Assembly: GCF_003350545.1 (NCBI RefSeq)
Contig: NZ_QQBA01000006.1
Span: 62,001 to 126,000, forward strand
Direction of reading: 5' to 3'
DNA from: Flavobacterium glaciei
Lineage (GTDB): Bacteria; Bacteroidota; Bacteroidia; Flavobacteriales; Flavobacteriaceae
Length of the DNA stretch: 64,000 bases
The notes under the pieces are model-generated. The model was not told the DNA's origin and did not search any database. It saw nothing but the letters and a program-made list of their open reading frames with translations. The translations under genes were made by a program, and so were the position numbers. Positions within the stretch are counted from its first letter, which is position 1, and every line of letters starts with the position of its first letter. Shown here one piece after another: positions 26,481 through 34,514 of this stretch.

Positions 26481-27516
26481 GATTTATGGTGTTTAGCATT
26501 AATTCTTTTAGTAATTCTGATAGATTTAGGGAGGCACAGCCAATACGTTTATCTGCGGCTCCATAATAAATATAGAGCGTATCGTCAAATAGGGCAGTAC
26601 CGGATGGGAAACATACATTATTAACTTCTCCTTTTAATTCCCAACTTAGTTCAGGTTTAAATAAAGGATAAGGTAATCGTGCAATTTCTTTTTGAGGGTC
26701 GTGTAAGTCTAGTAATGATGCGCATGCTGAATATACAAAACCCTTAATGGTATCTTCTACACCATGATAGATTAGTAACCAACCAAATTCTGTTTCAATA
26801 GGTGGGCAGCCACCTCCAATGTAACTTGATTCATGGTTGTATTGTGGTGATAAAACAATCGAATCTTGAAAACCAATAAAATAATTTTCCCAAAATTCAG
26901 GCGTAAGTTCGGCTATTTCATTTATTGAGACAACGATTTGGATATCTGGCTTTATGCGATGCAGAAAACAAAGCATACCATTAATTCTTCTTGGAAAGAA
27001 AATTACATTTTTATCCCAAAGTAGTACTTTTCCACCGTCTTTTTTTCTGACACCTTTCTGCCTGTTGTAACGATAATATTTTTCACTTTTTGGTTTATTA
27101 GATTTAGTGAGTTTAACAAAATCATGATAGGTTATTTGAGCTACGATTATGCCTTGTTTTTCCCAATTTATTAAATCTTTAGACACTGCTAGAGCACCTA
27201 AAGCATTTATACCGTCATAGGCAGTATAAGTTAGATAATATAAATCAGCGATTTTTACTATGCGTGGATCTTCAATGCCATGTGATTCATAATCAAATTC
27301 TGGGATAAGAATAGGGGAATCACTTCGGCTTTCAACAGTAAGCGGTCCGTCTAATTTGCAATAACCAATACTTGAAAAGTTCCCTTTGCTTACTGCTCTG
27401 TAAAAGAGGTAGACATTATTTCCTTCTTTTATTGATGCAGGATTTAGTACACCTTCATTTTCAAAATCGAGTACCGTTTTTTGAATTATAATGCCTTCTT
27501 TTTTGACTGCTATCAT
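26473..27516 (-). CDS. GH130-family glycoside phosphorylase/hydrolase
   Basis: A 347-residue five-bladed beta-propeller enzyme of family GH130. Visible hallmarks are VLNPASIKEGNNVYLFYRAV near 20-39, SHGIEDPRIVKIADLYYLTY near 78-97 with the catalytic Asp in the DPR step, IGGGCPPIETEFGWLLIYHG near 229-248 and IYYGAADKRIGCASL near the C terminus. GH130 enzymes mostly phosphorolyse or hydrolyse beta-mannosides. There is no signal peptide, so it acts in the cytoplasm. It is the first gene of a pair with the glycosyltransferase and follows a copy of the shared element (111 bases upstream), suggesting stress-induced glycan metabolism. Confidence 0.88.
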   Translation of the reverse strand: MIAVKKEGIIIQKTVLDFENEGVLNPASIKEGNNVYLFYRAVSKGNFSSIGYCKLDGPLTVESRSDSPILIPEFDYESHGIEDPRIVKIADLYYLTYTAYDGINALGALAVSKDLINWEKQGIIVAQITYHDFVKLTKSNKPKSEKYYRYNRQKGVRKKDGGKVLLWDKNVIFFPRRINGMLCFLHRIKPDIQIVVSINEIAELTPEFWENYFIGFQDSIVLSPQYNHESSYIGGGCPPIETEFGWLLIYHGVEDTIKGFVYSACASLLDLHDPQKEIARLPYPLFKPELSWELKGEVNNVCFPSGTALFDDTLYIYYGAADKRIGCASLNLSELLKELMLNTINHD

Positions 27517-27626
27517 GGTAATTGTTTTGAAAAAGAATATTTAATAATTCTTAAGTGAAATTATTTTTTTTGGAAATACATAGTCAGTATTAGAATATAA
27601 AGGTCTATTTCTTATGCCTTAAATGT

Positions 27627-27663
27627 GTTATATAAAATTTAGAATAAGTTATAGTATTCACGC
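27627..27663 (-). promoter_or_regulatory. Shared 37-bp element, copy 5 (GH130-glycosyltransferase)
   Basis: On the - strand: GCGTGAAT, 2 bases, TATAAC, 15 bases, TATAAC, then ACAT, 111 bases before the GH130 ATG. It lies in the 401-base gap 27517-27917, which also holds a terminator (27723-27750) and a broken small frame (27787-27900). Confidence 0.87.
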
Positions 27664-27722
27664 TTTTAAATACTAAAACCGTTTTTTTATAAAAAACCAA
27701 CATGTTAATTATGGAAACCAAA

Positions 27723-27750
27723 AAGGGCTATTGTAAAAACAATAGCCCTT
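27723..27750 (-). terminator. Terminator downstream of dps
   Basis: Perfect 12-bp stem (27723-27734 with 27739-27750), 4-base loop, followed by five T's on the - strand. It ends the dps unit, including the small broken frame at 27787-27900, and insulates the GH130 promoter. Confidence 0.9.
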
Positions 27751-27786
27751 AACCAAACCCAAAAAACCAACCTTACTTTACTGTAT

Positions 27787-27900
27787 TTATGAATCTACTG
27801 TTGTTGTAGATTTATCATCTTCAATTTTTTTTGGAGTTATTTTACCAACTCTTCAATAACTATTAGAAGCCGAATAAACTTCTTTTTCTGAATTTTCCAT
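27787..27900 (-). pseudogene. Possible small ORF after dps, interrupted by an in-frame TGA
   Basis: A 38-codon frame starts with ATG at 27900, 17 bases after the dps stop, and runs to a TAA at 27787-27789. Codon 16 is TGA. The parts read MENSEKEVYSASNSY and RVGKITPKKIEDDKSTTTVD. A tryptophan codon (TGG) would differ by one base. The sequence lies between dps and its terminator, so it is transcribed. It may be a decayed small gene, or chance; no homologue is known to me. Confidence 0.35.
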
Positions 27901-27917
27901 AATTAGTATCTCTTTTA

Positions 27918-28391
27918 TTATTCTAAATATCTTCTTAGAGTCCAAGCCATTGTTTCGTGTGCTACCATCAAACTTGTGAGAAAATCTGCTGTTCCAGCAT
28001 CTTTGTTTTCATCAGTACTTGTGTCAATATCTTTTCGAAGATGAACAATAACTGTTTCATGATCTACTAATAATTCTTTAACCATATCTTTTTGAGATGG
28101 ATAATGATTTGGTGATTCTTTAATTATAGTTAAATCTGAAAACTCTTTCATTGTTCCAATAGTTTTTCCTCCTAATTTGCTGATACGTTCAGCAATTTCA
28201 TCTATTGAGGCTTCTAATTGTATGTATTGACCTTCAAATAATTTATGAAATTCCATAAAGCTTTCTCCAGAAACATTCCAGTGAAATTTTCGTAATTTCA
28301 CATAAAGAGTCATTTCATTTGCTAAAATTGACGATAGAATTGAAATGCTATTTTTTAAATGTTCCTGCGTAATTCCAATTTGTAGTTTCAT
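27918..28391 (-). CDS. dps: Dps-family DNA-protecting ferritin-like protein
   Basis: A 157-residue Dps protein. Dps assembles as a 12-subunit shell, oxidises and stores iron using peroxide, and protects DNA in stationary phase. The inter-subunit ferroxidase motif is visible: KFHWNVSGESFMEFHKLFEG (about 35-54) followed by ASIDEIAERISKLGG (about 60-74). DFLTSLMVAHETMAWTLRRY closes the C-terminal helix. Length and motifs are normal. A copy of the shared element lies 135 bases upstream and a strong terminator follows. Its place in the regulon supports a general or oxidative-stress role for the element. Confidence 0.95.
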   Translation of the reverse strand: MKLQIGITQEHLKNSISILSSILANEMTLYVKLRKFHWNVSGESFMEFHKLFEGQYIQLEASIDEIAERISKLGGKTIGTMKEFSDLTIIKESPNHYPSQKDMVKELLVDHETVIVHLRKDIDTSTDENKDAGTADFLTSLMVAHETMAWTLRRYLE

Positions 28392-28525
28392 ATTTTCTAT
28401 AATTTATTAAATAGATGCAATTTTATTTAGGCTCTGTACACTTTTTTTGAAATTAATTTATCTCTGTGCTACAATTACTAAAGTATTTTAATATTACAAA
28501 GGTCATTTTATTCCATTCTATAAGT

Positions 28526-28562
28526 ATTATAAAATTGTTGAAAAATGTTGCATGATTCACAC
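28526..28562 (-). promoter_or_regulatory. Shared 37-bp element, copy 6 (dps)
   Basis: On the - strand: GTGTGAAT, 2 bases, TGCAAC, 15 bases, TATAAT, 135 bases before the dps ATG. It is in the 534-base gap 28392-28925, whose other occupant is the nested inverted-repeat structure at 28744-28889. Confidence 0.83.
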
Positions 28563-28743
28563 TTTATGGTACTTTAAAAGCTACAGAATCAGTTTTTTTG
28601 TTATGTAATAAAATTTGAATCTATTTATGAGTCTGCGAGTGAATGAGTAATGTACCCGTGTTTGAAAATGAAATTATTATATGCATAAAAGTAATTCTAT
28701 CTATTCGGTAGGTTGAATAAATAAAATTACTCTTAAAAATCAA

Positions 28744-28889
28744 GTTAGATTTATATCTTTTTTAATATTCTGATTAACAGGTATCAAGCTCGTGTACCAC
28801 TTCGTTGGTCATAGGCGGAAGGTTGGAAAACCCCTATGTTCTTGATGCTGTTTCGCCAACCTGGCAAATCAGAAAACAGACTATCTAAC
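28744..28889 (+). ncRNA. Candidate structured RNA or palindromic mobile element
   Basis: Nested inverted repeats stack into one fold: 28744-28750 with 28883-28889; 28768-28775 with 28867-28874 (8 bp); 28778-28782 with 28859-28863; 28783-28788 with 28841-28846. Inside are two abutting hairpins: 28796-28799 with 28806-28809, and 28810-28815 with 28833-28838. The second hairpin is extended by 28821-28824 with 28829-28832 on a GGAA loop. The GNRA-type loop is present only if the + strand is transcribed, so I list +. The core is clearly more GC-rich than its flanks and has no open frame of note. A small RNA, a riboswitch-like element or a small palindromic insertion all fit. It lies just after the shortened DUF892 gene. 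Confidence 0.5.
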
Positions 28890-28925
28890 AAAATGACATT
28901 ATTTTTTTATCGGATTGATATTCTA

Positions 28926-29267
28926 TTAATTTATATCCTTCGTCGTAATTGTCCCGTACATTGCATCATATTTTAACATGACATTGGTTTCTCCAATTGA
29001 ACAAAAAAAATCTTCTAAACGTTTTATATGTTCCATTGTAAATTGCAAATGAACTTTGAGTGCAGCTACTAATTCATCAGTAGTCGCATTTTTTATCATT
29101 ATAGGAATAGACAACATAAGTGCTTTTTCACTAAAGTAAATTTCTTTTAATTCCTCTACAAAAATATTGCGTGAATCTCCGTTGTTTTCAGGTATAAAAT
29201 CTTCTGAATTTCCTTTACCTTCTTGCAACTTTCCTTTTTTGATAGATTTGGTAGCTGTACTTTTCAT
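28926..29267 (-). CDS. DUF892 (YciE/YciF-like) protein, C-terminally short
   Basis: A 113-residue protein. FVEELKEIYFSEKALMLSIP near 37-56 and LKVHLQFTMEHIKRLEDFF near 70-88 are the first two helices of the DUF892/YciF ferritin-like fold, induced by stress in enterobacteria. Family members usually run to about 160-190 residues with two more helices. This one stops soon after CSIGETNVMLKYDAMYG. Neither other frame downstream resembles the missing half. It is therefore truncated, perhaps by the event that placed the palindromic element 37 bases past its stop. The first ~30 residues are a charged low-complexity leader. The shared element lies 61 bases upstream. Confidence 0.75.
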   Translation of the reverse strand: MKSTATKSIKKGKLQEGKGNSEDFIPENNGDSRNIFVEELKEIYFSEKALMLSIPIMIKNATTDELVAALKVHLQFTMEHIKRLEDFFCSIGETNVMLKYDAMYGTITTKDIN

Positions 29268-29327
29268 CTGGTTCTATTTAATAGATTAAACTTATTTAGT
29301 AAAGTTCTGTGTTTTAATATTAAATCA

Positions 29328-29364
29328 ATTATATAATTTATAGAATGAATTGTAACATTCACAT
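29328..29364 (-). promoter_or_regulatory. Shared 37-bp element, copy 7 (DUF892 gene)
   Basis: On the - strand: ATGTGAAT, 2 bases, TACAAT, 15 bases, TATAAT, 61 bases before the ATG. It lies in the 339-base gap 29268-29606 along with the terminator at 29427-29462. Confidence 0.8.
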
Positions 29365-29426
29365 ATACATTATTAGAAAAAGGGAAGGTTTAATTTAGAA
29401 AATGTGGTATTTGTAACGTATAAAAA

Positions 29427-29462
29427 ACTTCTCTTAACTAATTTAAAAAAGAAAAGAGAAGT
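29427..29462 (-). terminator. Terminator of the 64-residue membrane-protein gene
   Basis: Nine-bp perfect stem (29427-29435 with 29454-29462), 18-base A/T loop, then six T's on the - strand. Confidence 0.7.
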
Positions 29463-29606
29463 AATTAGTATTTAAAATTTAAACGATATAAGTGTAAATT
29501 CGTTTTTGGAAATTTTTTATAAACTAAAAGGAAAAAATTAAAGCTATATATAATTCTAACGTTTCCCAAGTAGGAGGGGTTTAAACATCAATAACAGAGC
29601 AATAGA

Positions 29607-29801
29607 TTATGATTCGTCTTTTGTAGTACGAACCAAGCTAATTCCTGATACGAAGAAAATAATACCTAGTATGCCGTAAATGATTAATGATTTAACATCT
29701 GTTGTTCCACCTGAAGTACTTGCAAATATAACTGCGGTATAAATAAGACCACCTATTCCTAATGCTGTAAGTAATGCTCCAAAGATTCTTTTAAGATTCA
29801 T
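29607..29801 (-). CDS. Small two-helix membrane protein of the stress set
   Basis: A 64-residue protein with two membrane helices (IFGALLTALGIGGLIYTAVI, about 6-25, and LIIYGILGIIFFVSGISLV, about 39-57), a short loop with STSGGTTDVK, and a charged end RTTKDES. I do not recognise a named family; similar tiny membrane proteins are common in Flavobacteria. Its promoter region holds the best-preserved copy of the shared element, and it has its own terminator. Confidence 0.78.
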   Translation of the reverse strand: MNLKRIFGALLTALGIGGLIYTAVIFASTSGGTTDVKSLIIYGILGIIFFVSGISLVRTTKDES

Positions 29802-29955
29802 AATTTTATTTTTTAAAGATTGATTTTGTAATTATTTTCATGCTAACATTTGATGCCTACTTGGTTAAAAGAGAAATGATTTGAATTTCATTTTTTCAAA
29901 CATTCGTACTCGAATTAATTACAAAGCAAATGTATTTTGGTTAGACACTAAAAGT

Positions 29956-29992
29956 GTTACATAATTGTCAATAAAAGTTATATCATTCACAC
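29956..29992 (-). promoter_or_regulatory. Shared 37-bp element, copy 8 (small membrane protein)
   Basis: On the - strand: GTGTGAAT, 2 bases, TATAAC, 15 bases, TGTAAC, then ACTT. It is 155 bases before the ATG, the longest distance of the set, and just upstream of the end of the CheB-CheR-kinase gene. Confidence 0.85.
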
Positions 29993-30084
29993 AAAAAAAA
30001 ATGAATCTAAAATGTTAGGTTTTAAGTTTTATAAATATTCTTGAAGACTACCAATTGATTTTTTAAATTTTAGTTCAGTGGGTT

Positions 30085-33000
30085 TTACTTTGTGAGCTCA
30101 AATATTTTTGCAAATAGTAATTTTTCATCAATAGGTTTGGCGATATAATCATCTATTCCAACGGCTTTACATTTGCCTAAATCTACTGTAGTTACATCAG
30201 CAGTAAGAGCAATTATCGGGATTTTTGATTTCATAGTTTTTCTAATATATTCAGTGGCTTCAAATCCATTCATGACTGGCATTTGTAGATCCATTAAAAT
30301 AATATCGTATGAATCATTCTGTAGTTTTTCGATGGCAATTTTTCCATTTTCAGCAACATCTCGTTCAAAACCGAAATCTTCTAAAATTGTTTTCATCAAT
30401 AATTGGTTGAGAGTGATATCTTCAACAATTAATACTTTGATATTTTTTAAAGGAGTATAAGTGCCTATTAAATCAGTTTCTAAATCCGAAAAATTTTGTG
30501 TTTTTTCAAAAGGTAATGTAAAACTAAATGTTGAGCCTACATCGATTTTACTTTTGACACGAATACTTCCGCCCTGGGATATCACTAATTGCTTTACAAT
30601 TGCTAATCCTAAACCAGTTCCGCCATATTGATGAGAAGTTCCATTTGTTGCTTGTTGAAAGTTTTCAAATATTACATCAATATGATCTTCGGGAATACCA
30701 ATTCCACTATCAGTAACTTCAAATTCAATAATTACTTTTTCTTCTTCCTCAAACAATATAGTAGCGCTTACTGTTATTTTGCCTTTAGACGTAAATTTTA
30801 CGGCATTACTAACCAGATTTAATATGATTTGGTGTAATCTAATAGAGTCTCCTAAAAGAACTTCAGGTATTTTAGGGTCATAATTAGTGATTAGTTTTAA
30901 ATTTTTTTCCTGAATCTTTGTCTCAAATAATTGAAGCATTGATGATAATGAAACAGCCATTTTAAATGGTTTCTTTTCAAAAATCATTTTACCCGCGTCT
31001 ACTTTTGCTAAATCAAGAATGTCATTAATTAGTGCAATTAGAGTATCACCACTTATTTTTATTGCATTTAAATATTCTTTTTGTTTATCAGACAACTCTG
31101 TTTTTAATATTACTCTTGTAAATCCAATAATTGCATTCATAGGCGTCCTAATTTCATGACTCATATTAGACAAGAATTGTTGTTTTGCTTTCATAGCATT
31201 CTCTGCAACTAGTGTGGCTTGCTCAGCTTTTGTTTTTTCGTCTTCAGCTACTAAAGTGGCTAATTCTGCAAAAACTTTAGATTCTATCAGTTCTGATTCA
31301 ATTCTTTTTTGATCAGTTACATCTCTGGCAACAATAACGACACCTATTACATCTCCTTTGTCATCTTTGTAAACGGATCCGTTTAGTAAAACATCAGTTA
31401 GTTTTCCACTTTTGTGACGAAGTTTAAGAGGAGAATTGGTAATATAACCTCTTGCAAATACTTCTTTATAAATAGCTCGAGCTTTTGCAGGTTCCGTAAA
31501 ATACCCGAAAAAATCTGATCCTTTTAGTTTTTCACGGGATAAACCAGTTATGTTTACAGTTGCCCGATTCATATCTGTAATTTTACCTTCATTATTTATA
31601 GTGGTCAAGGGATCCAGGCTTGCTTCAATTAAGCTGAGTGAATATTTTTCTTTTAGATAATATCGAGATCGGTCTGTAATATCTTCAATGGCAAGAAGAA
31701 TCAATGGTTCACTATTTTTCTTTTGAATAATTAAATGAGCATTAAGCAACATTATTCGTTCTCCAATTCCACAGAAAGAGTGAGTAACTTCAAAATTTTC
31801 GAAACTACTGTTTTTTTCAAAAATTTTATTTAGAACTTCACGAAGTTGTGTAATATCCCATTGTTTGTTGCCTAAATCAAATAATAGTTTCCCTTCAGTT
31901 TCCTCCTTATCCACCATAAATTTTTTATAAAAAGATTTATTAGCTGAAATTACATGGAAATTTTTATTAAGAATAAGCATGGGTTCATGAATGGTGGCAA
32001 TAATAGCTTCTGAATATTCATGGGATTCTATTAGTAAATCATGACGCATTTGTAATTCTAAATTGGTAGAAATAAGTTCTTCATTAGTGGCTTCAATTTC
32101 TTCTTTTGAGGTTTCAAGCTCTTCATTCAAAGTCTGAAATTCTTCATTTGAGGAAACTATTTCTTCATTTGCTGCTTGTAACTCCTCATAAATAGTTTCT
32201 TGAGTTTCAACAATAGCAATCATTTCTGTGCGTGCACTATTGAGTTCCTCCGTCAGTTTTTTTATTTTTAAATCTTTGAGTGTGGTATTACTGTTCCTGT
32301 CTAAATTGTTGTCAATAAAATTTTCTACAAGTTCCTGAGGTTTAAACACAATAAGCAATAATGGTTCGTCCCATTCAATAATAAGCGGGCAAACTTCAAA
32401 TGACATCATTCGTAAAATGGAGTCAATTTTTATTTCAATACCGGATTTATAAACAGTTTGTTTTGTTTCTAATGCTTTATTTATAGCATTGCGAAGTTCA
32501 AAAGCAAATTCTGGTCGGGCCATTTTCAAAATATTAAGACTCGCTTTTCCAGAAGAATGTTCAAGATAGGAGGAAACGGAACCTCTAAACTGAATGATTT
32601 CCATGTCCTTATTAACAACTGCACATGCAGGCATATAATTGGCTAGAAGTGTTGAATCAATAGCGTTTTCGATACTTTCTTGATTTACACTTATATTTTT
32701 TGAGGAAATATTTGGTTTTTTACTGGACATGTTAGTACGCGTAAAACGTGGTGTTAATTCAAGCATCTTTCTAACTCCCAAATTATTTTTTCGGGAATAG
32801 ATCTTAAATTTATTATTTATTAATGTAAATAGTGGTGAGGAAGCTCCTGTGCTTTCGGCTTTGCCTAACATTAAAAAACCTCCATCATTCAATGCAAAAT
32901 GAAGGGATGCAAAGACTTTTTTCTGTGCAGCTGAATCAAAATAAATCAAAAGATTACAACAACTCACAAAATCCATACGAGAAAAAGGTGGGTCACGTAA

Positions 33001-34272
33001 AATATTATGAGGTGCGAATATGCACATTTCACGAAGTTCTTTTACAATACGATAATTATCTCCCTCTTTAGTAAAAAAACGAGATATATACTTTTTAGGA
33101 ATTACATCGATATCACTTTGTGAATATTCTCCAATGCGAGCAACTTTGATTGCTTCTTCGCTTAAATCAGTAGCAAAAATTTGTACCGGAATCTTATTTG
33201 CTTTATGTTCTTGTAGTTCAGCAATAATCATTGCAATAGAATAAGCTTCTTGCCCTGTGGAACAAGCCGGAACCCATATTCTCAGTGTTTCTTCTGAGGA
33301 TTTACCACTTAATAACTTTGGAAAAAGATTTGTTTTTAAAAAATTAAAGGTTTCATTTTCTCTAAAAAAACTGGTCACATTTATTAATAAGTCCGTGTAA
33401 AGAATTTCAATTTCGTTATTTGTAGTGAGTAAAAGCTTTACATATTCTGGAATCGTTTTTATTCCATATTGTTGCATTTTATGATTTATTCGTCTCTTTA
33501 TGGTGGGCATTTTATAGTGACTAAAATCTACTCCGGTTTCTTTAAGTAATAGTTCAAAAATGGTATTTAAATCGAAATTATTGTTTTCGATCGTTATTTC
33601 TTTAGTATTTTCTTTTTGTTTGTTTTTTTCTTTTCCAGAAATGGCAGGAATTCCCTTTTTGCTGATTTTTATTAACTCAATAGCAATTTTTTCAGGTGGC
33701 AAAATATAGTCTACCACACCTAAAGTGATAGCTGAATTAGGCATACTACTCGCTTGCGCTGTATCATCTTGTGCAAAAGTTATTCCACCAGCATCCTTGA
33801 TGGCTTTTAGCCCTATCATACCATCACTGGCATAACCGGAAAGTACTACACCAATAACATTTTCTTTGTGCGTTTCAGCTAACGATGAAAAAAGAACATC
33901 AATTGTTAGATTAGGAATATTTTCTTTGATGCGGGGATGCAGTCTAATGTGGCCATTAACAACCTCAATTACTTTATTAGGCGGAATCACGTAAACATTA
34001 TTGGGTTCCATCTTCTCCATGTTGTCTATTTCCTGAACTTTCATAGTAGTTATCTTAGAAAGTATTGCGGTTAGTAAACTTTTATGGTCAGGGCTAAGGT
34101 GTTGTACATAAATATAAGCCATGCCAGTATTGGGAGGTAATTTCTTTAGTAATAGGCTAAAAGCTTCTAAACCTCCAGCTGAGGCGCCTATTGCTACAAC
34201 AGTAAAAGATTTTTTTTCGATTTCTTTTTCAGTTGCCAATTTTTTAGGAGTGGGCTTTTGGACTAATTTCAT
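30085..34272 (-). CDS. CheB-CheR-PAS-hybrid histidine kinase fusion
   Basis: A 1395-residue cytoplasmic signalling protein. Domains in order: CheB methylesterase (about 23-215; Ser31 in GASAGG, His58 in QHLSPDH, Asp150 in GYASDG); CheR methyltransferase (about 235-500; VPACSTGQEAYSI and CCNLLIYFD); a long coiled coil (about 670-760, EELQAANEEIVSSNEEFQTL); two PAS-type domains (about 765-890 and 895-1010); HisKA with phospho-His near 1039 (FLSNMSHEIRTPMNAIIG); HATPase (GGTGLGLAIVKQL near 1220); and a C-terminal receiver (phospho-Asp near 1328). All catalytic residues appear present. No chemoreceptor is nearby, so it probably does not serve flagellar chemotaxis. It is last in the signalling block and next to the stress island. 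Confidence 0.92.
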   Translation of the reverse strand: MKLVQKPTPKKLATEKEIEKKSFTVVAIGASAGGLEAFSLLLKKLPPNTGMAYIYVQHLSPDHKSLLTAILSKITTMKVQEIDNMEKMEPNNVYVIPPNKVIEVVNGHIRLHPRIKENIPNLTIDVLFSSLAETHKENVIGVVLSGYASDGMIGLKAIKDAGGITFAQDDTAQASSMPNSAITLGVVDYILPPEKIAIELIKISKKGIPAISGKEKNKQKENTKEITIENNNFDLNTIFELLLKETGVDFSHYKMPTIKRRINHKMQQYGIKTIPEYVKLLLTTNNEIEILYTDLLINVTSFFRENETFNFLKTNLFPKLLSGKSSEETLRIWVPACSTGQEAYSIAMIIAELQEHKANKIPVQIFATDLSEEAIKVARIGEYSQSDIDVIPKKYISRFFTKEGDNYRIVKELREMCIFAPHNILRDPPFSRMDFVSCCNLLIYFDSAAQKKVFASLHFALNDGGFLMLGKAESTGASSPLFTLINNKFKIYSRKNNLGVRKMLELTPRFTRTNMSSKKPNISSKNISVNQESIENAIDSTLLANYMPACAVVNKDMEIIQFRGSVSSYLEHSSGKASLNILKMARPEFAFELRNAINKALETKQTVYKSGIEIKIDSILRMMSFEVCPLIIEWDEPLLLIVFKPQELVENFIDNNLDRNSNTTLKDLKIKKLTEELNSARTEMIAIVETQETIYEELQAANEEIVSSNEEFQTLNEELETSKEEIEATNEELISTNLELQMRHDLLIESHEYSEAIIATIHEPMLILNKNFHVISANKSFYKKFMVDKEETEGKLLFDLGNKQWDITQLREVLNKIFEKNSSFENFEVTHSFCGIGERIMLLNAHLIIQKKNSEPLILLAIEDITDRSRYYLKEKYSLSLIEASLDPLTTINNEGKITDMNRATVNITGLSREKLKGSDFFGYFTEPAKARAIYKEVFARGYITNSPLKLRHKSGKLTDVLLNGSVYKDDKGDVIGVVIVARDVTDQKRIESELIESKVFAELATLVAEDEKTKAEQATLVAENAMKAKQQFLSNMSHEIRTPMNAIIGFTRVILKTELSDKQKEYLNAIKISGDTLIALINDILDLAKVDAGKMIFEKKPFKMAVSLSSMLQLFETKIQEKNLKLITNYDPKIPEVLLGDSIRLHQIILNLVSNAVKFTSKGKITVSATILFEEEEKVIIEFEVTDSGIGIPEDHIDVIFENFQQATNGTSHQYGGTGLGLAIVKQLVISQGGSIRVKSKIDVGSTFSFTLPFEKTQNFSDLETDLIGTYTPLKNIKVLIVEDITLNQLLMKTILEDFGFERDVAENGKIAIEKLQNDSYDIILMDLQMPVMNGFEATEYIRKTMKSKIPIIALTADVTTVDLGKCKAVGIDDYIAKPIDEKLLFAKIFELTK

Positions 34273-34514
34273 TTTTAGGTCTGTATTTTAAATTTTCAGT
34301 TTGGTTTTCAAACTGTAAAATTTTATTAAAATTATTTCTTTAACCTAATTGATATTATATAGCTCTAAAAAAAATATACCAAACAATTAACAATTGTTTT
34401 TTAATACATTTTGTTTTTCACTCTCTAATGTAAAGATATACTTTATCTATTTGATTTCATTTTAAATAAAAATGTTTATTTAAATATTAAAACTCAAAGT
34501 AATATTGCTAGTGG

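Noticed and set aside
28744-28889. Integron attC-like site
   Set aside because: GTTAGAT and ATCTAAC are present, but in the order opposite to the R''/R' arrangement of attC sites, and no integrase or cassette array is visible.
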